Source of the DNA: Symsagittifera roscoffensis
Lineage: Eukaryota; Xenacoelomorpha; Acoela; Convolutidae
Assembly: GCF_963678635.1 (NCBI RefSeq)
Contig: NC_087062.1
Coordinates: 9,346,670-9,410,669 of the forward strand
Reading direction: 5' to 3'
Length of the DNA stretch: 64,000 nt
Part shown: in pieces, positions 55,909 to 64,000 of the stretch
Numbering within the stretch: position 1 is the first letter of the stretch
Layout: each line of letters begins with the position of its first letter
Notes under the pieces: generated by a model
Database searches by the model: none
The model's input: only the letters and a program-made list of their open reading frames with translations
Told to the model about the DNA's origin: nothing
Program-made: the position numbers and the translations under genes

Positions 55909-58900
55909 CTAGCTCTTGAATAACCTCAGTTGTTCACAGCTGTCCAAAATAGAGTTCTCGAAGGCACTCTCGGAGAACCTAGCGATGGAGCTCCTCGCTC
56001 TCACTCCTATCTCCTGTCTCTGCTCTTCACTCATAGTCAAACATGTGAGCATTGCTTCTGCGTAAGTTTCAGGCGAGTCAGCTAGAAATCCGGTCGTGAA
56101 AGGAGGCTCAGGGGTCACAATGTCTAGTTTTGGACCTCCGCTGTTGTGGGCGATGACTATGCAACCACTTGCCATCATTTCAACCACGCCTGACAAAAAC
56201 ACAAATACTCTGAGCAATCGTTCAATTCCTTAAACATATGGTTAGGTCAAAACTAATTGGTACAAGATTAATGGTAGATCTTATCGATTTTCATGTCTGA
56301 ACTGAACAAGCCACTCACACACATCCATCTACAAATAAAATATAATAAATACGATATAGCATGTAAAAGCGCATACTATGTCTCACATTGATATTTTTTT
56401 TCTATTCAGAACAGTCCATTCTATTTTGACACAGTTCGCCGCTCTCAAAAGTGCATAATTATGCTGGGCAGTCAAGCGTTGATTTGACTATTTCCGTCCG
56501 CATATACTCCATCGTTTTTTATTTGTGTAGTAGGGTTGGAATAGAGTTAATGCGTCAAGGCAGACAAAGCAGAGATAATTGTATAAATAGGCATAAGACT
56601 GTTCCGATTACAACGATTCCATGTTATGAAAGGAACATGTAGAAAAAAAGCAACGACAGAAATGTTAGGTCCCCGATTTTGAGCAAAAAGTGTTCCGACT
56701 ACTTCACAAAGTAGGGTTTTGAAGCTTCATTTGATCTCAGAAGCGCAAACCTAAATTGGGCAATTGAAAAATCCGAACTGAATCTTCGCCTTCTATAATC
56801 ATTATTTTTCAAAAAATGTTTAAACTTAGAAATTGAAAAATGCAGAGAGTCTCATATGATAACCACATTTTATGCCCTACATGCTTCTTGAGCCCCTTTC
56901 AGGAAACTAAATAAGTTATATGCCCCTTTCAGGAAACACCATACGCCATTGTTGATTCCCTTCACTTCGTGATAAAATCAGGGCCGTTGGCTTGTTGATG
57001 CTCCTGGTAGGCTGTAATCATTGGACTCAATTGATTTAGTTATATGAATTTGTACAATGTGATTGAATTTTAAAATACCTGCTGGAATATAAATTAAGAA
57101 TAAATAAATAAATGAATATGTGGTCGGACGAACAATAAGGAGTGAAAAGGAAAATGCGCTCCCACTGACAGACCTATTCCGAAGTGCTCGTTCCACATGG
57201 TGTGCAGACCAACCACACTCCTCTGCAGTCTGTCTAACAGTTCACTAAATGACACATTCTTCGAGAACTGCACGTGTGTTTCCACTTGCAACTCCCTCGC
57301 CAGATGTCTCAGTCCCTCCAACAGTCGCTCGTCCGCTTCGTGTCTCACAGATCCCACAATGTCTAATTGGATCTCATCTGCAACATTAAAACTTGCAAGT
57401 ATTAAAACATAGCCGATCGAAGATTGGAAAAGAGTAACGAATGCAAGTAAACATTAAAAAATTCTGACTTTTTTTTGAAAAAATCTCAACTTTCCAATTT
57501 CAAAGAAAAAATAGATGCCCTTTAAGCTCTTTGAATTTCTGAAACAATTTATGATCGGCGCTTTTTTGATAATATGAACCCAATTTGAGAAAACTGGATC
57601 AAAAGGTAAAGTTTTTATTCCGCTAGGAAATCTTTAAAATTAAATTCCACTTTCGAAACTAGAAATCGTTCACGTTTTTTTGCACCATTTCCACGTTCGT
57701 ATTTAGAGAGTGCTATTTACGTCACTTTCAGCAGATGATTTTCAATGAACTCAAAAATTGCATAAACACCTAAGTGCATTCATAAATGCATCAATATGTA
57801 TGAATGCACATCTGGAGTTATTAAAGACTTTTCCGTTAAAAAAATCAGCAAGACCTATATAAGAGTCTTCACTACGTTCGTTACCTTGAACTAAATAGAG
57901 CTCGACTAGCATAAAAATTTGAAAACCTGAAATTGTATCCTAAAATAGCATAGTTTTGATAGCTTTATTTCTCAGAAATACAATAACAATCCTTTCATAT
58001 TGAAACTTGCATTTCTGAGAAATTGAAAACGTATTAGTTAATAAAACTGGACAAATTATGCACCCAACAAGCAAATGAAATTTCTTAAATTTAAGAAGTT
58101 TTGATCAGTCACACCCCAACCTGTAATGGCTTGAACCGAGCTCTGAGTGCTGCACAAATTGCGAAAGGCGCAAAAACAACTGTGATTTACGTTTTTTTGT
58201 GTGTATATCAGGGATGGGGTAAGGAAATCTAAGATTTTCTCGAATGGGAAAGGGGGGGGGGGGGGTGATTTTCAAATACTTTGTTGACATTTTTAGGCCT
58301 TGAATTTAATTTTCCGAGCTCTCGAATATCATTATAAAGACCCTATTTTGACCAAAATTTCTTCGCATCAGACAAATTTTTGAAAGAACAGGCCAAAAAA
58401 TGGGCTCTTTTTTTATAGCGCGTTCCCGCTCAAAATTAAAATACATATTGGCGCCAAAGGCGCTCTTAGAAAAATTTCAAAGTCCGCCTCCACCCCTAAA
58501 TTCTCGCACCTAAGTATGATGATTTTAAAAATTTGACAAAAACTGACGGATATCTTTAACTATCCCCCCTTTTACAAAGGGGGATTTGATACCACGTACA
58601 AATTTACATACGCTTAACCATTGAATTATTTCTTTATAGGGGTGGCATTGCGTTACTAGGTACCCTAGGGGGGAATAGTTAAAGAGATCCGATTTTTTGT
58701 TTTTTATGCTAAATGTTTTGTTTTTTATGCTAGTTGATACGATTTTCTTAAAACTTTTATGCTAGTCGATACACCGCCAATTAAAAAGAAAACTTAATTA
58801 ATACATACAACCAGGGGGAAATTTAGGGGGGGCGGACGCCCCCCCCCCCTCAGGGATTCGACCCCCTGCCAACCCAAAGGGTCCCCCTTTGGTACTTTTT

Positions 58901-60355
58901 AAGAAATCCATTTTTGGCCGACCGACCCTAAAATTTTTCTAAAGGCGCCAATGCATACTTATTTTGAGGGGGAGCGCGCGCCAAAAAAACGCGATTTTTT
59001 TGTCAAAATTTTCCAAAAAGTGCCCAAAAACGGCTTTTTTGACCTGTTTTTTCAAAAAATTGCCTGCGGCGCAGAAAATTTGTCCAAAACAGGGTCTTTT
59101 TACTGCTTTGGGAGAGCTCGGAAAATCAATCTGATCGACCTAAAAAAAAAAAAAAAGTCGTCAAAATTTTCGAAAATTTTTTGAAAATCCGCCCCCCCCC
59201 CCTCGAGAAAATCCTAGATCCGCCCCTGCATACAACTGAAACAATTCATTGCATTACAGAAACCAGTTAATGACTGAAAAATCTTAAATCGCGAGTATAA
59301 TTCAATTAAAAAAAAACTTAGTGCATCATACGCAAAAATTTATTATTATTATGAATAGGCTAAAACTTGTTTGAAGGGATTATAATGGAAAAAGCTAAAT
59401 TTTCAATCTGACCTAGCGGAAAGTGTGGGTGAGTAGCCGACAACTTCTCCAGCAGAACTTTCAGAGCTCTAATCTGCAGAGCATGATCTTTCTCCGGTCT
59501 GAACTGGGCAACAGACACTATGTAGTAAGGCGGCACTGCTCTTTCTAGCTTGAGAGAGAAGAAATTGTTCAAATCGCAAGGCGGATACACCACGAAAGTC
59601 CGGTCAGGAATATTCCACAGCTCCTTGATATGATTATTTGTCCATGACGAATTAGTGAACACTATGTCTGATCTACGCCCCATGATTCCATATAACTTCG
59701 CGAACAACTTGTAATAAATCAGTTTAGCTCTCTTCAAAATCGGATATGAATTGATGACTTGCGCGTTATTATGGGCACTTTTGCCGCTATGGACGAGTTG
59801 GATCATGTCCACACTTATGGTCGGGTAATGGACATAACTGCATGTTCTACACCCGACCAATAACTTGAAAGTGGCCACTGCGAATGAATAGCCCATTGAG
59901 TCTATCAATAAGTCAGGGGAGTGTTTGAACAAAGCTTCCCCAGCCATCAAAACAGAGCCCAAGCTTTGACCTAAGAGGGTGAATCGCGGCCACGTAGAAG
60001 CCTCAACTAGCCATCTGCTTCGTAAAGACACAATCGAAAAGCGACTTGCATCGATGTCCAAATTGAATCTGTTTTTCACATTGCGCGCCAACTCCTTTTC
60101 TGTATCTGGCAACTCATCCCCTGTGTACACGACTATGGACCACTTCTGACCATGACCGTCGGAAGAGCCACTGGCCATCCTCTCCTGGATATATCTGACC
60201 CACACCCATAAAACCCTCTCTCCCCCTCCCCCCGCATTGCAGTAGGGGTGTAGAAATGCAACCCTCAAGTGGCCCTTCCTCCGGTAGACGAATCTTCTCA
60301 CTCTGGGAAATAAGAGAATCAGCAACAGCAAAATAAACAAAATCACATTGAACAT
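55909..60355 (-). CDS. ALG11: ALG11, GDP-Man:Man3GlcNAc2-PP-dolichol alpha-1,2-mannosyltransferase, three exons
   Basis: Exons (minus): 60355-59413, 57377-57174 and 56189-55909 (TAG), with GT-AG borders and matching phases, giving 475 residues (human protein about 490). Residues 1-20 are a hydrophobic membrane anchor. The N-terminal GT-B half has RVAFLHPYCNAGGGGERVLW, DLLIDSMGYSF, CRTCSYVHYP, and VFTNSSWTNNHI. The C-terminal half has VSVAQFRPEKDH, then HTMWNEHFGIGVVEMMASG across the exon 2-3 join (the E-x7-E region of GT4 enzymes), and AHNSGGPKLDIV. The enzyme adds the fourth and fifth mannoses to the dolichol-linked oligosaccharide on the cytosolic face of the ER. Intron 1 (about 2 kb) carries two MITE copies and other repeats. 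All key motifs are intact, so it is probably functional. Confidence 0.93.
57425..57900 (-). repeat. Dispersed repeat family A, copy 3
   Basis: In ALG11 intron 1. On the minus strand it starts with CTTATATAGGTCTTGCTGAT near 57875 and ends with ACTTGCATTCGTTACTCTTT near 57430. The middle landmarks TTTACCTTTTGATCCAGTTT and CATAAATTGTTTC match copies 1 and 2. Confidence 0.65.
58209..58600 (-). mobile_element. hAT-type MITE, copy 3, decayed
   Basis: The minus-strand orientation of the same family. From left: CAGGGATGGGGTAAGG, AGATTTTCTCGA, a G-run, CCGAGCTCTCG, GAGCGGGAACGCG (reverse sense), GGCGCCAAAGGCGC and CCGCCTCCACCCC. The right portion has diverged or been altered, and no target duplication is clear. 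Confidence 0.55.
58552..58691. repeat. Short inverted repeat with ~22 bp arms
   Basis: GGATATCTTTAACTATCCCC at 58552 is matched in reverse complement by GGGGAATAGTTAAAGAGATC near 58671. The arm is followed inside by another hairpin, CCCCCTTTTACAAAGGGGG. About 140 bp in all, non-coding, partly overlapping the decayed MITE. Confidence 0.6.
58812..59228. mobile_element. hAT-type MITE, copy 4, with perfect 8 bp target duplication
   Basis: Ends CAGGGGGAAATTTAGG and CCTAGATCCGCCCCTG. CATACAAC flanks both sides (58804-58811 and 59229-59236). It has the best-preserved interior of the family: GGGTCCCCCTTTGGTACTTT, GAGGGGGAGCGCGCG, TTGCCTGCGGCGCAG, TTTGGGAGAGCTCGG. Non-coding. Located in ALG11 intron 1. 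Confidence 0.88.
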
Positions 60356-60387
60356 ACCTGAAAAAAAAGGAATGATTTAATCATGAA

Positions 60388-60664
60388 TGAATGACAATAG
60401 AGCGTTGACACAAAACAATTTAAACTTATGACTTACGCCAAAAAACCCGCTATGTTTACCGTCAATTTTTCTTTCGTTTGAAGACTAATGCCACCTTTCT
60501 TGATACAGTTCAAAATTGTGTTTAATTATGAAAAGATGACAATAGAGCGTTAACAAAAAACAATTTAAACTTATGACTTAAGCCAAAAAACCCGCTATGT
60601 TTACCGTCAAATTTTTTTTCCTTTGAAGACTAATGTCACGTTTCTTGATACATTTCAAAATTTG
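60388..60664. repeat. Tandem duplication, 145 bp period, between RBM34-like and ALG11
   Basis: GACAATAGAGCGTT begins units at 60393 and 60538. Both continue with AACAATTTAAACTTATGACTT, AAAAAACCCGCTATGTTTAC (starts of each part), and TTTGAAGACTAATG with TTTCTTGATACA. The region is only about 390 bp wide between the two genes and so probably includes the ALG11 promoter. Confidence 0.85.
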
Positions 60665-60746
60665 TGGTCAGGATTTGACGTTTTGGCTAAATAGACAGCC
60701 TAAAGAAATATATTTCATTTACGGAAAATCATCAAAACCAACTCAA

Positions 60747-62830
60747 TCAAATGAGAGAGCTCTTGTGTTTCTTCACATTCTTCTTCGACGCCATCGGTGT
60801 TTTCTCTTTCGATTTACCACTCGCTTTGTTTTTCACATACTGCGCTTTCTTTTTGTCTGTTCCATTAAAATTGCTGCCAGACTTTGCACTTCGGCTGCTG
60901 TTTGAGAGGTCTTGCGTGTAAAATGTTCCCTGTTGGTTTTTGTTCTTGTTCATCTTTTCTTTCTTGAAACACCTGGCAACCCTAAAATCAGACAGCAGTT
61001 CTACACTGTTAGTGCTACATTTATGCATAATATTATACACTGATAAACCATATGTTGAATTATTTTTTCATACCGTATTTGTCTGAGAAGAGCCGCCCCG
61101 ATTAAAATAGGCCTTTGATCAAACTACTCCATGAATTGAAAAAGGAAAAGACGCTCTCGCATAATAGACGCTTTCAGTAAAAAAAATCTACTCAAAGGAG
61201 TTTATACACAGAGGCAAAGCAGAGCTTTGGCTGACTTGCGATACAGCGCAAGCACAGCATTGCAAGCTAGCGAATAGAAAAAGAGACGAAAATAACAAAA
61301 TCAAAACAAAATTGTGGGAAAAAATTCGAAAAAAGTCAAAAAACACAAACAGCATTAAATTAGTTTTTAGTTATTACCGATCGGCCAATAAGCCAACCAT
61401 GCGAGATTAGACAACCATTGAGCCGAAAACAAGAAAACTCCATAACAACTCCATAATAAGACTTTGCATTACAGACTACCCCATTTTTGTTATAAAATTT
61501 TGCAACAGAGACTACCCGATTTTTTAATCAATCATTTTTACCCTTGAAGCGACACAAATCAAGGTAACTAAATCAATGAAACAAGAGCCAAAATATTTAG
61601 GCCTAAGAAAGCTTTTAACCACAAAATCAGGGCTATTAATTTTATAAATTACAGGAAAACTAAAACACTTGCATCTCCGATGAAAATTGCTGCAGGCAAA
61701 AAAATCCAAAATGTGGCAACTAATCCGACAAAACATAAGCAAGGAAACAAAAACCCGACAATTCGATTAAGGTGCAGAGACAATCGCGTTACCTCTAGGC
61801 CTAGTGGGAAGGAGACTCGAACATTCGAGGTGCATTAACAAAGAAACTTCAACTTGAATTTCCATTTGTAAGAAAAATAGTATACGGGACAGTTGGAAAA
61901 GAGTAATGAATGCAATGAAACTGGAAAAAAACCGACTTGATTTTTCAAAAATCTTCAACTTTTGAATTTCGAATAAAAAATTATCACGACCTATAGAAGA
62001 GGCTGAACTAAGTTTATCGCCTCTTAAAAACCTAAGGTTTATAACTTCGCAACAATTTATCAAAGTTTCTGAAAAATTATTTTGTAAACACTTTCTCTCC
62101 CTCCACAAAGAAAGACTATCAACTTTTGAACTATTGACATAACCTCATTGAATACTTGTTTAGAGTCTACTGCAGCGCTGACTCAATGCACAATAGTGAA
62201 TTTACCACTTGAGGCGAGAAGACGGCGATAACATCATTTAGCCTAACATTCTTGTTTTCTTCGACCCAATATAAATACTGACTCACAGCAAGCACTATGT
62301 GCACAACTTTCCTTGAGTGCAGGTTATTTTCAAGTTATTTGCACCAATTAGACTAATGAATTTGCTTTAACATCAAAAAAAATTCTGTGATACTGAAAAA
62401 TCTGAATCTTTCCTGTCATGTACCCCCAAAATGAGACTAAATAACAAACTGATGTGCCTTAAATCAAATGGCCAGGTACTCTATTTTAGCCATTCGAATT
62501 CCTTACATCAACTCGAAATTAGACAACCATTTGGTAGGATGGATAACCGAAAAAAACTTCAATTATAGCCTAGTTTTCCTTTTTTTGTTCTCACTTGATG
62601 CGTTTGTTTCTGAAGAAGTGCTGCTGTGCTTTGAGACAGAGCATGAGTGGTTCCTGTGAGTTGAACTGCACATAGCCCAGTCCCTTGCACTCTCCACTAC
62701 CACTGTCTCTGATCAGCCTCACAGACACTATCTCCCCAAACTGTCTGAAGGAGAGACGCACTTCCTCCTCGTCCGAGTCCCTCGGTAGTTGCGACACAAA
62801 CACCGACATCCTCAACACAACCACTCTCAA
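60747..62830 (-). CDS. RBM34-like RRM protein, last two exons (5' part not found)
   Basis: The upstream exon, ending at 62595 with a GTGAGA donor, encodes an RRM: SVFVSQLPRDSDEEEV (RNP2), IRDSGSGECKGLGYVQF (RNP1) and a last helix-strand ending FFRNKRI. Its 5' boundary is uncertain, near 62800-62830. The last exon, 60981-60747 (TAA or TAG at the low end), begins VARCFKKEKMNK and is Lys-rich with KKKAQYVKNK, typical of the basic C-terminal tail. The order RRM, then KxRVxR-x-x-KEK, then a Lys-rich tail is that of RBM34/Nop12, nucleolar proteins involved in large ribosomal subunit maturation. The preceding exons (first RRM and N-terminus) would lie beyond 62830 or outside the window, and I could not identify them. 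Confidence 0.55.
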
Positions 62831-64000
62831 TAAGCATCAATGTGTACATGAATGTCATGGAATGCGTTCTCCTACTTTTAGCCTCAAAAATGTTATCTAA
62901 AAAGGGTTCATTTTCTTAGGCGACTGCTTCACATATCAATTAAATTAAAAAAATAGCACATCTACTCATTTTTATCAAAAAATTAATTTTCCAAAGAGCC
63001 TTAGAAAAAAATGCCACCGAAAAAACAAGCCAGCGCGATTGATCTGATCTACTCAATAAATCTAATAAAGCCTCTTTTATCGACGTTCGTTCAACTTTTA
63101 CAAGTGTCATTTAGGAAAAAAGACAAACTGCTTCTAATAATACTCTTGCTTATCAAAAAGATATAGACAAAGCTCCAGTCTTGCTTTTTAATTCTGAGAG
63201 AATAATCAAAAGACAGATGACATTCAAAAACTACCGTGCCATAATAAAATCAGCAAGACTTTTTCGAAATCAATTACCTGCAAGGAAATTTTAAAACGAA
63301 ATTCAAAATACACTGAAAAACACTTAAATCGTCGACAAAACCGCGTGCTGAGTCGACTATGCCGAAACAAAAATGCAAAACGAACAGTTTAGCCAAGTTT
63401 GCACACAGAGGCGAAGCAGAGCTTTGCATCACTTGCGCTACGAAACTGAATGACTATCACTTCTTGCAGATAAACCGACAAATCGAGAAAAAAAATTCAC
63501 GAAATTGTTTTTTCAAAAAGTATACAAATTCCACATAAACAAAACCTTGGAACTCAAGTACCTGCACCTTTAGAATATAACGAAACAGAGTCGAATCGAC
63601 TCATATATAGCATGACAAAACATTCGACTGAAATACTTGAAAGCCACAGAAAATTCGTTTTGCAAAAAGATCAAAAAAACTGGTCAAAAAAAAATTTCCT
63701 TTTATGTCTTGACTTCTTCTTGAATTCTTTTCAAGAAAAAATGCATAGAAATTAAAAACAGCCAATAGACACTTGGAAAATAGTCAATGAACCCAAGTGA
63801 AAAAAAAACAGACTTGTCAATTGAAAAATCTCAAAATTCGAATTTCAAAAAAAAAATGATGGCATTGAAGAACTTCAAACTTCTAAATCAATTATGATTG
63901 ACACTTTTTTGAGAAAGTTAACCCAATTTGAGAAAACCGGATCAAAAAGTAAATTTTTTATTCCGCTCAAAAAATTTGAAATTAAAATTCTACTTTCGAA
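62831..64000. other. AT-rich sequence, repeats only
   Basis: No exon recognised. It contains a minus-strand SINE tail motif near 63407 (GAGGCGAAGCAGAGCTTTGC) and a copy of repeat family A near 63240-64000 (landmarks GATCAAAAAGTAAATTTTTT and CAATTATGATTGAC, minus sense). Confidence 0.5.

Overview
The window is nuclear DNA of an animal. Several genes are split by GT-AG introns, the bulk of the DNA is AT-rich, and it is full of LINEs, tRNA-derived SINEs, MITEs and minisatellites. The recognisable host genes are metazoan: a TIR-domain protein, a CED-6/GULP-like PTB adaptor, an MFSD14/HIAT1-like transporter, the ALG11 mannosyltransferase and an RBM34-like RRM protein. I cannot fix the phylum from the sequence; an invertebrate is the best guess.

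Layout. Positions 1-12,500 are a visibly more GC-rich block of retroelement coding DNA, all read on the minus strand. From high to low coordinates it holds Gag plus protease, RT, RNase H, integrase, a macro-domain-like segment resembling TARG1/OARD1, a ~460 bp spacer, and a second long reading frame with a coiled coil and an SGNH hydrolase domain that runs off the left edge. Frames are broken in several places and one integrase catalytic aspartate is replaced. Positions 12,500-16,100 are non-coding: a hairpin-bearing tandem duplication, then ~2.7 kb studded with a GGAGGGT motif in both orientations. At 16,366-17,006 is the 5' piece of a LINE with a PHD finger.

Positions 17,126-26,564 (+) hold a nine-exon TIR-HEAT gene of about 466 residues. 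Positions 27,671-43,328 (+) hold at least ten exons of the GULP-like gene. Its introns carry a foldback element with a hAT-type MITE nested inside it, an apparently intact ~4 kb LINE, a decayed MULE transposase, and tandemly expanded dispersed repeats. Positions 43,329-53,800 are gene-poor, with an RT relic, a ~300 bp AT-rich minisatellite and SINEs. Positions 53,830-62,830 (-) hold MFSD14-like (single exon), ALG11 (three exons) and the last two exons of an RBM34-like gene, all in the same direction.

The host genes act in separate processes (TIR signalling or NAD metabolism, engulfment/endocytic adaptor function, membrane transport, N-glycan assembly, RNA binding/ribosome biogenesis), so no operon-like logic is implied. 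The two observations most worth following are the TIR-HEAT architecture and a Ty3/gypsy-like element carrying a macro-like domain next to an SGNH hydrolase frame. No LTR pair could be found by eye, so the limits of that element are not known.
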